64,000 bases of DNA, taken from assembly GCF_920984735.1 (NCBI RefSeq), contig NZ_CAKLBU010000002.1:62001-126000 (forward strand), written 5' to 3'. This stretch comes from Pedobacter sp. Leaf250. GTDB lineage: Bacteria; Bacteroidota; Bacteroidia; Sphingobacteriales; Sphingobacteriaceae. Every line of letters begins with the position of its first letter. Position 1 is the stretch's first letter. The notes under the pieces are model-generated. The model had not been told where the DNA came from. It ran no database searches and saw only the letters and a program-made list of their open reading frames with translations. This document shows positions 1 to 11,071 of the stretch, one piece after another. A program made the position numbers and the translations under genes.

Positions 1-495
1 TAAACGTTTGCTCATAAACATTTTTGCTGGCCAACCAGTGCTTAAAATCATAGGATGGATGCTATCTACTTTCAAAGCCAGCAATAATTGTCCGCTTAAA
101 TTAATTTGTTTTGAGTTTTCATAACCTGAAACCACTCTTGCATTAAACCTTAAAATATCGTTGGTTTGTTCAGGTTCATCATTAACCCAGATTTTTAAAT
201 AAGTGTAATTCTTTTTTGCGAAATAATCAGATTTGAGTTTTTCGTTATTTAAAAGGCAAAGTAACCCGCCGAAAACGAAAAAAAATGTGAATATCAAACC
301 GCCTGTTATACCTTTAAATTGGTAAGCTTTAAATTTTTTATATGTGATATTGATAATTAAAATGGAAAGAAAAATTAGTGCTGATGCCGTTAACAAAATC
401 AATATATTATTTTCTGTAGGAAAGTAATAGAATACTCCAATTCCAATTAAGAGGGGAAGTAAAATCCTGGCGAAAATATATTCTGCTTTAAACAT
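1..495 (-). pseudogene. comEC: ComEC/Rec2-family DNA uptake channel, 5' part, apparently frameshifted
   Basis: Family role: ComEC forms the inner-membrane channel that takes up single-stranded DNA in natural competence. The gene starts at ATG 493-495, four bases after the stop of the upstream gene, and runs off the left edge. The first 140 residues contain three hydrophobic segments followed by the soluble N-terminal (DUF4131-type) region, including a GGLLCLLNNE-like stretch. From about base 50 downward the frame gives an unfamiliar peptide, while the next frame (bases ~2-43) reads DFKHWLASKNVYEQTF. That matches the family's usual 'NPxEFDFKxWLASxN' segment. The intervening ~20-30 codons expected in the family are absent. 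I infer an internal deletion with a frame change, either a true pseudogene or an assembly error. The family call is recognition by eye. Confidence 0.62.
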
Positions 496-498
496 ATC

Positions 499-2496
499 TT
501 AAAATTGATACCTCAACTGTATTTTTACTTCTGATTTTTTATTACCCTGTATTTCATCGAGATAGGTTCCAACAGTTTCTACATCTTTGTAAATGAACAT
601 GGCATATCTGGCCCAAACATTAAGTTTTTTTGCCAGGTTGTATTTCAAGTTTAAATAAGTTCTGAAACCCTTGCCACTATACATTCCGAATGCAAAACTG
701 TACAGTACATCATCTTCATAGGCGTAAATTCTGCTATTGTAACTAGGTGTATCGAAATAAGCAATTCGCAGATTTCCAGTGATTTTGGAAAACATTGGAG
801 AGTAATCTATATCCTGATAAATCAAGTAACCGAATTCTCGATTTGCACCGCCTTTTTTATATTGAGAAATTTCTCCGCGATTTTGAAAGCTCCATTTTTT
901 ATTAAGTTGCCAACTTACTTCAATTCGATAACCCTCTTTCTTAACATTATCTAAAAAGTTAATTGGAACATCTAAATCTGTATTTTGCTGTTTGTTTTCG
1001 GTTTTGAAACGGGCTAAAACTCTAAACGTCTTGCTCGGACTGTAAACTGCCTGGCTTAAAATTTCATGTCCTTTTGATGGGGCATCAACTCGGTATTTTA
1101 ACCATGGGAACTGGAAGTAATCGCCATAGATGGAAAATGCCCATCGTTTATTAGGCGTGATGTTTAAACCGGCATATAATCCTTTTTCATTAATCGCTTC
1201 GCTTGCCTCGGCCAAAGCCTGATTAAAAAAGTTGTGATAATCTTTTGCGTAGTTGCGGTGAGTTATAGCTGCTGAAACCGTTGGAGATAAACTGATTAAG
1301 GCACCGTTAACATAACTAAGGCCACTATTTAAACTTTTCCCTACCTCACCAAAGAAATAAATATTTTTATAGGTGTAATTATAATAAGCACCAAGATTTG
1401 TCAATGAATTTCCTGTAAAACTGAACCTATCGTAAACGGCAGTTTGAGTAATGAAACTGTTTCCATATTTACTTTGATAGGCAATGGCACCAAGACCCAA
1501 TTCGTTTTTGGTATATTGAAGAACAGCTCCGTAAATTTGCTAGCTTAAGGAATTTTTATTTTCAATTTCAGTTGGTGTTCTGTGGTAACCGCTTTGTTTA
1601 ATGGTGGCCTGAACCAGATTGCCATCGAAATCTACATCCTGACTGGCATCAAGATTTCTAAAAGAAACGAAAGGAGTGATGTCTATATTTTTATAAAGAT
1701 TAATTGTTGCTGATGCGCCTCTTAAAAATGAATATTCATTTGCAGAAGTGTAAGGTCTCAAACCCAAATCTTTCTTTGCAACACTGGTTACATCTGGTCC
1801 TTTGCCAAAAGCAAAACCTGACCACATGGTTAAGCCTTGTCCAAACTGCAAAGTATAATCGCCAACTACTAGCTTTTTAATACGACCTAATTTAAAAAGC
1901 GCAATATTTCCTGAATAAAAATCAAATGGTTTGCCAATAAATTTTTCTCCAGCATCTTTATCTAGTGTAATAGCCGCTGAAACAATTGTTCCGTAATGAT
2001 AGCGGTAACGGGTTTGAAATCTTTCTGGAGATCCTAAATACCTATTTCCAGGCAAATCGGTAAAGCCTTTTTGCTTTTGCAAAGTTTGAGCAAAACGCAT
2101 TACTAGATCGTTTTCGCCCAAATTAATCATATTTCTGAATGTGAGCTTTTCGTATTCAGTTGTTGCTTTTAAAGTAACAAAAGGCAATAGGCTTTGTACG
2201 GTATTTACATCAAAACCATCAATGCTTTGAAGTTCCAAAACATCAGCAAAATTTCCATTTTCTTTAATGTATGAAAAGAAATTACTGATTTGCAGCGGCG
2301 ATAAAAATACCAGGGTTTTCAATTCTTCTGGTGATGTTTTATACAGGTTTATTGGATGTTTTCTATATCTAGTCAATACATCAATCAACTCTGTCATATC
2401 GTAATCGTCAGGAAGATTTTCGGCTACACTTTCCAAAATATCACGTACATCAATTTCCTGTTCGGCGACTTGAGCGTTTGCAATGAAACCCATCAC
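499..2496 (-). pseudogene. Helix-hairpin-helix outer-membrane beta-barrel protein, interrupted by in-frame TAG
   Basis: Two open stretches in the same frame (2496-1543 and 1539-499) are separated by a single TAG at 1540-1542. Translation continues sensibly through it into QIYGAVLQYTKNELGLGAIA, so this is one gene of about 665 codons. The N-terminal 120 residues carry helix-hairpin-helix-like repeats (SPEELKTLVFLSP, then ELQSIDGFDVNTVQSLLP). The rest is alternating amphipathic strand ending in RYQF, as in outer-membrane barrels. The start is also odd: the frame upstream reads TAA then ITFAFVVMGFIANAQ, a signal peptide core with no ATG. Only GTG 2496 or ATG 2493 remain, and they would leave a stunted signal peptide. 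It lies between a PorV/PorQ-like gene and comEC. Function is unknown; linkage to DNA uptake is inferred from context. Confidence 0.7.
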
Positions 2497-2518
2497 TACA
2501 AATGCGAATGTTATTTAC

Positions 2519-3319
2519 CTAAAACGCATAACCGATTGCAATTTGAGGCGCATAACCTAGATTGGCATCGTAAGTAGTTGCCATATCCAATAAGAATTTT
2601 TTATAATTTAAGCCAAAACCAGCATATTGTTTAAACGGCTTAGCACTTAAGCCGCCGCGTAAACTCAGTAAATCGATAATTTTATAATCAATGCCCAGGC
2701 TCACATCGATAGATTGATTAAGTGTTTTACTAATTGATGTGGCTATTAAAACTTTATCGGATGCTAAATAACTGGCCCCAATATTAAATGAAGTCGGAAT
2801 TTCCATTAATACATCTTTATTGGAAAACTCTTGTTTCGATGGATTACTTACAAATGCACCAAAAGTAAATTCTTTATCGAGTTGATAAAGTGCACCAACA
2901 TCTATAGAAAAACCTGCTGATGAACCATAGTTAGTAATTTTGAGTTGGTGGTAATTTCCATTTAGAGCGATGGATAATTTATTGCCAAACTTCTTGGCAT
3001 AGGCAAAACCAATTTTGCTTTCGTTGTATTCTGCAAGGCCATATCGCTGAAAACTGGCACCAACAAAATTATTTTTAAATGGAACAACAGCAACTAAGGC
3101 TTGGGTACTAATCGCATTGCTAAAAAGGTGTTTGATATAATTTAAGGAAACAGTTGGTTTCTCAAGCGAGCTAATGCCTGATGGATTTGCCTGTAGAGAC
3201 CATACATCGGTAATGGCCGCACCATTGTTGCCCATAGCAGTAAGCCTCGGGCCCAAACTGTTTTGAGCAAATAAATAAAAAGGAGTAAGGGAGATTAACA
3301 ATACATTCCATATCTTCAT
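2519..3319 (-). CDS. PorV/PorQ-like outer-membrane protein
   Basis: A 266-residue protein with a signal peptide (MKIWNVLLISLTPFYLFAQ) and a mature start of the form SLGPRLTAMGNNGAA. This resembles the start of PorV/PorQ/FadL-fold proteins of Bacteroidota ('alGgagva' region), followed by alternating beta strands and a terminal aromatic (GYAF). PorV/PorQ proteins belong to the type IX secretion and outer-membrane barrel group, but no other T9SS gene is in the window, so the specific role is open. It is the first gene of the operon that continues into the interrupted HhH barrel gene and comEC. Its stop (TAG at 2519-2521) lies only ~20 bases before that gene's possible starts. Confidence 0.6.
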   Translation of the reverse strand: MKIWNVLLISLTPFYLFAQNSLGPRLTAMGNNGAAITDVWSLQANPSGISSLEKPTVSLNYIKHLFSNAISTQALVAVVPFKNNFVGASFQRYGLAEYNESKIGFAYAKKFGNKLSIALNGNYHQLKITNYGSSAGFSIDVGALYQLDKEFTFGAFVSNPSKQEFSNKDVLMEIPTSFNIGASYLASDKVLIATSISKTLNQSIDVSLGIDYKIIDLLSLRGGLSAKPFKQYAGFGLNYKKFLLDMATTYDANLGYAPQIAIGYAF

Positions 3320-3461
3320 TTGAGGGCGTTAAACCAGTAAATAAATAATAGGGAGTATTGTGTTTGGTTATCCTAATTTAGTGAAATTAAATCAGAATCG
3401 ATAATTATTATTATTCCACAATTTATTTTTAATTCTGAAGATGTATGGCATCTCATAAATT

Positions 3462-3498
3462 AAAAAACCTCGATGTTATAAACAATCGAGGTTTCTTT
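3462..3498 (-). terminator. Rho-independent terminator of the pyrG-yidC operon
   Basis: A 10-bp inverted repeat (AAACCTCGAT at 3465-3474, ATCGAGGTTT at 3485-3494) is followed on the minus strand by a T-rich tract. It sits 20 bases past the yidC stop. Confidence 0.75.
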
Positions 3499-3515
3499 AT
3501 TAATTAAAACTAAAA

Positions 3516-5315
3516 TTATTTTTTAGCTTGTTGTTGCTGACGCATGTAATCATCTAAACGCTGTTGGAATTTAGATTTTTTCTTTTTTTCATCAGCTGGT
3601 CTAGCTTTATTTTGTTGAATCAAAGCATGAATCTTATCATCATCCACCATTTTACGGATTAAGAACTGCTGTCCGAAAGTCATTAAGTTGGCTAAGAAAT
3701 AGTAATAATTCAAACCAGCCGGATAACTGTTCAAAACACCTAAGAAAATAATTGGCATGATATAACCGATGTATTTCATTTGGCCAGTTGCTCCAGAAAC
3801 CTGATTGTTAAAGTAAGTCATGATTAAGGTAGAAACCGTCATCAAAACACACATTAAACTTAAGTGATCGCCAATAAATGGAACTTTAAATCCAAATTTA
3901 ATAAACTCATCATAAGTTGATAAATCTTTCATCCATAAGAAACTTTCTCCACGCAATTCGAAAAGGTTAGGGAAGAAGAAGAAGAAAGCCATCACCAGTG
4001 GTAATTGTAAAACCATTGGTAAACATCCACCAAGAGGATTTACACCAGCTTTTTTATAAAGTTTCAAATATTCCTGTTGCACCAAGGTTGGGTTGTCTTC
4101 GCCAACCTTTGCTTTGATTTCATCCATCTCAGGCTTTAAAACCCTCATTTTAGCCATAGATAAATATGACTTATATGTTAACGGAGAAAGCGCAACTTTT
4201 AATAAAATCGTTAAAACAAGAATGATTAAACCGAAGTTCCAGCCGAAATTGTTTAAGAAATTAAATACAGGTAATACGATGAAACGGTTAATGTATTTTA
4301 ATGGCCAGTACCCTAAATCTACTTGCTTCTCTAAATCGTAACCTTGATCTTTTAAAGCAGAGAATTTGTTTGTGCCGAAGTAAAATTCCATGCTATATCC
4401 CTGGTTTGCAAGATGCGCATAAGGCAATTGCATATTGGCATCATAAAACTTTACCTGACCAGGAGCTGTAGGAATTTTAACTTCTAAACTTCCTTTTTCA
4501 AATCCTTCCTTCGCAATTAAAGTTGCCGAGAAAAAGTGTTGCTTAAAAGAAAACCACTGTATTTTGCCTTTACCTAATTCTTCTTTTTCATCTTTGGATA
4601 CACTTAAATGATCTACATCACCATCCACATATTTGTAATACGGTGCAGAATAGCGATGCTCACTTTCTAAAGATTTCTCTTGTTGTAATAAAATGGTCTG
4701 CCAGTTTAAAGCAATGTTGTTACCAGCAATTACTTGTTGCAAACCAACTAAATTGATGTTAAAACCAACTTTATTGCTTGCTGCCTTTAAATCATAAACA
4801 TATTCTACGTAAGCATTTGCGCCATAGTTTGCACGCATGGTAACTGTATTTCCAGTTTTAGTAGGCGTGAAGTATAAATCGTTGGTATTAACTACTTTAC
4901 CTGCTGCATTTAATGTTAAACCAAATTTGTTAGCATTACCATCAAATAAAATTAATGGTTTACCAGCATAAGTTTTCTGACCCTTAACCTCAACAGAAGA
5001 AATTCTACCACCTTTATTACTCAACTTAATTAATAAGTTTTCGTTTTCTAAAACGGTACTTGATTCAGTTCCATTAATTGCAGATCCGAACGGACCTTTT
5101 AGTGCAAGTGAATCTACCTGTGGAGTAGCAACTACAGCAGCAGTGTCTTTTTGAACTGGTTTAATTCCAGCTTTCTGTAAGGAGTCGGCTCTTTTTATGG
5201 AGTCGATTCTGGCATTTTCTTTTTTTATTTCAGCGTCTTTTGGCCCAAAAAAGTAGAATGATCCTGCCAAGATGATCATAATCAGGAATAATCCTGTAAA
5301 GGTATTTCTATCCAT
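3516..5315 (-). CDS. yidC: Membrane protein insertase YidC
   Basis: YidC inserts and folds inner-membrane proteins, alone or with SecYEG. The 599-residue product has an N-terminal membrane anchor (residues 7-23) and a large periplasmic domain (about 85-335). The conserved 60KD_IMP core of hydrophobic helices starts near residue 343 and includes SPLTYKSYLSMAKMR (377-391) and PLGGCLPMVLQLPLV. The C-terminal tail is strongly basic, KKKKSK followed by glutamine/lysine-rich sequence, as expected for ribosome contact. Length and domain order match the long Gram-negative form. It lies 20 bases downstream of pyrG on the same strand and is followed by a strong hairpin terminator, so the two genes are probably cotranscribed. 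Confidence 0.97.
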   Translation of the reverse strand: MDRNTFTGLFLIMIILAGSFYFFGPKDAEIKKENARIDSIKRADSLQKAGIKPVQKDTAAVVATPQVDSLALKGPFGSAINGTESSTVLENENLLIKLSNKGGRISSVEVKGQKTYAGKPLILFDGNANKFGLTLNAAGKVVNTNDLYFTPTKTGNTVTMRANYGANAYVEYVYDLKAASNKVGFNINLVGLQQVIAGNNIALNWQTILLQQEKSLESEHRYSAPYYKYVDGDVDHLSVSKDEKEELGKGKIQWFSFKQHFFSATLIAKEGFEKGSLEVKIPTAPGQVKFYDANMQLPYAHLANQGYSMEFYFGTNKFSALKDQGYDLEKQVDLGYWPLKYINRFIVLPVFNFLNNFGWNFGLIILVLTILLKVALSPLTYKSYLSMAKMRVLKPEMDEIKAKVGEDNPTLVQQEYLKLYKKAGVNPLGGCLPMVLQLPLVMAFFFFFPNLFELRGESFLWMKDLSTYDEFIKFGFKVPFIGDHLSLMCVLMTVSTLIMTYFNNQVSGATGQMKYIGYIMPIIFLGVLNSYPAGLNYYYFLANLMTFGQQFLIRKMVDDDKIHALIQQNKARPADEKKKKSKFQQRLDDYMRQQQQAKK

Positions 5316-5335
5316 TATATTTGTTTGTACTGCTT

Positions 5336-7165
<1,830 letters not shown>

Positions 7166-7237
7166 CTATATCTTTTTTGCTTTCTGCAGTGGTAATTAAT
7201 GGTAGCGCAACAAAAAAGGATACCGCTGCAACCAGGT

Positions 7238-7753
7238 TTAATTAACAATTTCTGTGCGCTCATCTTCCGTTGTCACATCACTAAAATGTTTTGAATTCAT
7301 TATCCTTTCCAATTTATTAAGCCGTCTTTTATTTTCTTGCTGCAATAATGATGGATATAAATTCATCAGCATATTCACAATCATCATAACTAAAGCCAAA
7401 ATATATTTCTCTTTAAAAACCATAACCAATGCAAAAATAACCACTGCAGCAAATGCAATCAGATGATTTACTTCAGCAAGGGTCATCTCGTAGCGTAAAA
7501 CCCTCAACTCATTTTGATCAATTTTACTTTTCATTCTAAGTTTTGGATTAAAAAACTTAAAGAACGTATTTTTTATAATCCATTTAATTACTCCAATACC
7601 CATTAATTTGTTAAGCTTTTTGGTCTTCACAAAATTAAGATTTGTTAATTTTTCTTTGTAGAAAGGTGTTTTTATCAGGAAGGCATTAATAATCATCCCA
7701 ATAATCCAGGAGAGAAAAGTAATAGATAAACTGAAAGTAATTTGTTTTATCAC
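7238..7753 (-). CDS. Four-helix membrane protein resembling CrtO-type acyltransferases
   Basis: A 171-residue integral membrane protein starting at GTG 7751-7753. Hydrophobic segments are near residues 6-28, 94-111 and 117-134, and a C-terminal motif reads NLYPSLLQQENKRRL. A segment of the type 'N-YP-xxLQ-xxNxxRL' occurs in the family of glycosyl-4,4'-diaponeurosporenoate acyltransferase (CrtO) and its relatives. I recognise only this local similarity, so the activity is not established. It follows the exported 423-residue protein by 13 bases and is the last gene of the minus-strand run starting at trpS. Confidence 0.5.
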   Translation of the reverse strand: MIKQITFSLSITFLSWIIGMIINAFLIKTPFYKEKLTNLNFVKTKKLNKLMGIGVIKWIIKNTFFKFFNPKLRMKSKIDQNELRVLRYEMTLAEVNHLIAFAAVVIFALVMVFKEKYILALVMMIVNMLMNLYPSLLQQENKRRLNKLERIMNSKHFSDVTTEDERTEIVN

Positions 7754-7766
7754 AAGTTATCAATTA

Positions 7767-9038
7767 TTATAAGCAACGCATTACACCAAAACTTGTTAGT
7801 TTATTAGTCTTGTCGTAAGAATATGTTTTAGTCGAACCATCTTTAGCAACGAATGTGACGGATTTAAAATTTAGTGCTCCGGTTCCATCTTTCCCTATAA
7901 AAGTTTGCTTGTTTTTTTCTCTAATTATTTCATTTTGAAGTTCCAGTTTTCGAGGATTTAGTTTATAAGATTTGAAGCCGGAAAAGATTAAATCGGAGTC
8001 AGTTTTATAACTGTAAATCATTTCACTTTCTACTTGTCCTTCGCGAATTATACGGCCAAATTTATCGTATATGTAAGTAATATCTGAAATGATGGATTGA
8101 TCTGATCTTTTAGAAAACCTACGAACACATTGCATTTGGTCATTCAGGAAAAAAGTTTCAAGTGAGTACGGCCTTGTACCACTAAAGCTAACCGTATGGT
8201 ATTTGTCTTTTTCGTAAATAAAAACAGTAGAATCAGTTGAATTTTCGTCGCCACTGATAATTTTTTTGATTAAGCTATTATGATCTCGAACATATTTTGA
8301 ATAGCCATTGGCTTTGCCATTTAACGTATTTTCCAATGAAAGCATTTCGTTTTTATCACTGTAAAGATAGTTTCCGCCATATGGCGATTTTGTAGTCATT
8401 AAACTATCGCTAAACATTTCAAAAACTCTTTTTGTACACGTCATTTTCGGACTGCCATCATTGTTAGCTTTGCTGTAATGAACTGAATTAGAATTTTTTA
8501 TTAATTTTTGAGCATAGAATTCATTTGGTGCGAATTTTATCTTAAGTACAGCTTGCATGTCTAACTGTGCATTTTTTTGATTACGCTCATCTAGTGTTTT
8601 AGGAACCAGGTAATCGGCATTGCCTATGTTCAAATAAGTTTTGATCGTTTTTAAATACTGATCAGGATTACTCACTAAAACCGGTTGTTCTTTACCATTT
8701 GAAAGAATCATCCCGAACGTTTTTTTAACATTTGGCCGATAGAAAATATATTTACCGTTTACATTGGTGTATTCTACAATATTCTCTTTCCCAATATTGA
8801 ATATCGGAAAACTGGTGTATACCGAGCCGAAGTAAGTATTAACTTCCTTGCTTTTTTGCATGTGATTTTTAAAACCTTGGCTTTCGTCATCGATTCCAAA
8901 AAACACGACGCTAGGAGAAGATTCAGTAAAGCCAACTGCTGCCTTTTCGCCTGACGGCTTTGCCTTTATGAAAATGCTTTGGGAATAAGAAACTATTGAA
9001 ATTGAAGCACAAAAAAATAATAAAATCACTCTTTTCAT
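7767..9038 (-). CDS. Exported hypothetical protein with YD-repeat-like tail
   Basis: Not recognised as a named family. It has 423 residues with a clear type I signal peptide (hydrophobic core residues 4-17, ending SYSQ), so it acts outside the cytoplasm. The C-terminal third contains short repeats of the form 'YIYDKFGRIIREGQ' and 'TKTYSYDKTNKLTSFG', reminiscent of RHS/YD and MORN-like beta repeats. It is too short for an RHS polymorphic toxin, and no toxin core or immunity gene is visible. It lies between a small lipoprotein gene (51 bases upstream) and the membrane protein gene (13 bases downstream), so it is probably part of the same operon. Confidence 0.6.
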   Translation of the reverse strand: MKRVILLFFCASISIVSYSQSIFIKAKPSGEKAAVGFTESSPSVVFFGIDDESQGFKNHMQKSKEVNTYFGSVYTSFPIFNIGKENIVEYTNVNGKYIFYRPNVKKTFGMILSNGKEQPVLVSNPDQYLKTIKTYLNIGNADYLVPKTLDERNQKNAQLDMQAVLKIKFAPNEFYAQKLIKNSNSVHYSKANNDGSPKMTCTKRVFEMFSDSLMTTKSPYGGNYLYSDKNEMLSLENTLNGKANGYSKYVRDHNSLIKKIISGDENSTDSTVFIYEKDKYHTVSFSGTRPYSLETFFLNDQMQCVRRFSKRSDQSIISDITYIYDKFGRIIREGQVESEMIYSYKTDSDLIFSGFKSYKLNPRKLELQNEIIREKNKQTFIGKDGTGALNFKSVTFVAKDGSTKTYSYDKTNKLTSFGVMRCL

Positions 9039-9088
9039 AACAGATAAATTAATCTTTAGTAAAAGGGATGTCTGAAATAAATAGGGAT

Positions 9089-9628
9089 TTAGCAGCAGTT
9101 ATAATAAATTTTTACCTTTTGCTCTTTTTCGCTCCAGGCGATGTAAAGATTGTTTTCTTTGCCCAAACGATATTTAAAGCCATTTAAACCCGATTTTTTA
9201 AGCTCTTCATAAAGTGCCTTATCCGGAACATAATTATCTGCTTTATCTTCAGGCATCACCGCTGGTTCAAGAAAATTATCATCAGCAAAAAAATCATCAG
9301 CTATGGTTTTCAAAAATACAATCTGTGCCTTTTCTTTTGATAAATCTAAGTTTGGATCGGTACTACCTAACAGATCAGTGCCTTTGAGCTTGGCGTTATA
9401 GATTTCTTTGCCTGCAAAATTTTTAATTGTAAAAGTTAAGACCATTTCTTCGGGCTTTCTACCAACCAACTCAATTTTAAAAGTATCTAGTTTATTAAGA
9501 TCAGAAAACGACTTCGCAATACTTTGATTTACATTTTTAAATTCAATAGAATTGTCTTTTTCTTTTTTATCTGTTTGACAAGATAGAAATAATGTGATGA
9601 TAGTTAAGAGGAGCAATAATTTTCGCAT
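9089..9628 (-). CDS. Putative lipoprotein
   Basis: A 179-residue protein with a lipoprotein signal peptide: hydrophobic residues 4-15, then lipobox LFLSC with Cys17. The linker TDKKEKDN is charged, as usual for lipoproteins retained or surface-exposed in Bacteroidota. No catalytic motif or known domain was recognised in the mature part, which contains an acidic DDFFADDNF patch and ends in NCC. It sits between the beta-barrel gene (48 bases upstream) and the 423-residue exported protein (50 bases downstream), all on the minus strand. Confidence 0.55.
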   Translation of the reverse strand: MRKLLLLLTIITLFLSCQTDKKEKDNSIEFKNVNQSIAKSFSDLNKLDTFKIELVGRKPEEMVLTFTIKNFAGKEIYNAKLKGTDLLGSTDPNLDLSKEKAQIVFLKTIADDFFADDNFLEPAVMPEDKADNYVPDKALYEELKKSGLNGFKYRLGKENNLYIAWSEKEQKVKIYYNCC

Positions 9629-9676
9629 TTTCGAAAATACAAATTTAAACTTTCTATCAAATATTTAAATCAAAAA

Positions 9677-10249
9677 TTAAAAACGATAACCCACAGATAG
9701 CCAAAGCTGAAAATCCAAATATCCCTTTGGAGCATCCCTTCCCTCGAATGTTTTCATATTGAAATACTTGCCATAACCTATTCCAGTGGTAGTTTCTAGC
9801 AAAAACCTTTTAGATGGAAGATATAAAAAACCTAAATTAATACCTGAACGGATGGAGTTTGCTTTGAAATTTCTATTATTTCCGAAGGATAAAAATCCAG
9901 TAGGATGAACATAGGCATTATTTGATATGATTGTTTTGTTCAGGTTTCCAGCATATATTCCAAAGAAGGGTGTAACCTCTTTACTTTCGATTTTATTGGC
10001 ATACATTTTTCCTCTTAACAAAAAACCATCGTATTTATATTCTCTTCCCCAATTCAATTCACCTGAGGAATAAGATACCTCTAAGCCATATTTTTGTGCA
10101 AATGTTTTTTCAATGGAAAAGGAGGGGCGCTTGGCAACCAAATTTAATAAATTGGTTTTTACAGAAATTCCGGCAGGTTCTTGTGAACTTGCCGTTTTAA
10201 TAGTTATTAAAGCAATAAAAATGGTTAGAACGTATTTCAATTGGCTCAA
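9677..10249 (-). CDS. DUF3575-like outer-membrane beta-barrel protein
   Basis: A 190-residue protein with a signal peptide ending TASSQ, then VKTNLLNLVAKRPSFSIEKTF. That pattern (K-x-N-L-L ... P-S-x-x-x-E) is the typical start of the DUF3575 family of small outer-membrane proteins. Alternating strands follow, and the protein ends in the aromatic GYRF, a usual outer-membrane insertion signal. The role is unknown. It starts 36 bases downstream of kdsB on the same strand, so envelope genes cluster here. Confidence 0.6.
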   Translation of the reverse strand: MSQLKYVLTIFIALITIKTASSQEPAGISVKTNLLNLVAKRPSFSIEKTFAQKYGLEVSYSSGELNWGREYKYDGFLLRGKMYANKIESKEVTPFFGIYAGNLNKTIISNNAYVHPTGFLSFGNNRNFKANSIRSGINLGFLYLPSKRFLLETTTGIGYGKYFNMKTFEGRDAPKGYLDFQLWLSVGYRF

Positions 10250-10285
10250 AGTTTGGAGATGTTACGTAACGTAATCTACAATATT

Positions 10286-11071
10286 TTATTCTAACTTTAA
10301 TGCCTCTAACAACTTATTTAATTTTAATAAATCTTCGGGAGTATCAATGGCAACTGTTTCTAAATCAGTAACTTTTGTTTGGATATAAAATCCGTTTTCA
10401 ATCCAACGTAATTGCTCCAAACTTTCTGCCAATTCTAAAGATGATGGTGGTAATTTTGTAATAGCTTTTAATGATTCGGTCCGGTAACCATAAATACCAA
10501 TATGTTTATAAAACTGGTGTTTTTCTGCCCAAACACCTGGCTCTCCATTTCTAATAAAAGGTATTGGACTACGACTAAAATACATTGCTCTACCATTGAT
10601 ATCAATCACCACTTTCGGACTATTTGGATTATAGATACTTTCCTGACTTTGAATAGGCTTAATCAGCGTAGCCAATTGTACCTTTTCTTCATTAAAGCAA
10701 CTGGTTAATAAGTCAATTTGAGCAGGTTCGATGAAAGGTTCATCTCCTTGAATATTAATTACAATATCGAAATCCGAAAGTTGCTCAATCACTTCTGCAC
10801 AGCGATCCGTTCCACTTTGGTGGTTTGATGAAGTGAAAACGTATTCGCCACCGAACCTTTTTACTTCATCTGCAATGCGCTCATCATCGGTAGCAATAAC
10901 TACTTTAGATAAACTTTGCGCTTTTGATGCTTGTTCGTAAACACGCTGGATCATGGTTTTGCCTGCAATATCAACCAATGGTTTTCCAGGAAAACGAGTT
11001 GATGCATAACGAGCAGGAATAATTCCGATGATTTTTTGATTTTCCAAAGCGTGAATGATGTTTATTTGCAA
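10286..11071 (-). CDS. kdsB: 3-deoxy-manno-octulosonate cytidylyltransferase
   Basis: Activates Kdo with CTP to CMP-Kdo for lipopolysaccharide core synthesis in the cytosol. The signature GIIPARYASTRFPGKPL lies near the N-terminus, with INIQGDEPFI further on. Length fits the family. The start is uncertain: no in-frame ATG precedes the conserved core. Candidates are TTG 11069-11071, directly abutting the upstream stop (261 residues), or TTG 11045-11047 (about 253 residues), the latter giving LENQKIIGIIPAR, closer to the usual family length. Either way the frame follows the DUF5808 gene without a gap, suggesting translational coupling. Confidence 0.95.
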   Translation of the reverse strand: MQINIIHALENQKIIGIIPARYASTRFPGKPLVDIAGKTMIQRVYEQASKAQSLSKVVIATDDERIADEVKRFGGEYVFTSSNHQSGTDRCAEVIEQLSDFDIVINIQGDEPFIEPAQIDLLTSCFNEEKVQLATLIKPIQSQESIYNPNSPKVVIDINGRAMYFSRSPIPFIRNGEPGVWAEKHQFYKHIGIYGYRTESLKAITKLPPSSLELAESLEQLRWIENGFYIQTKVTDLETVAIDTPEDLLKLNKLLEALKLE

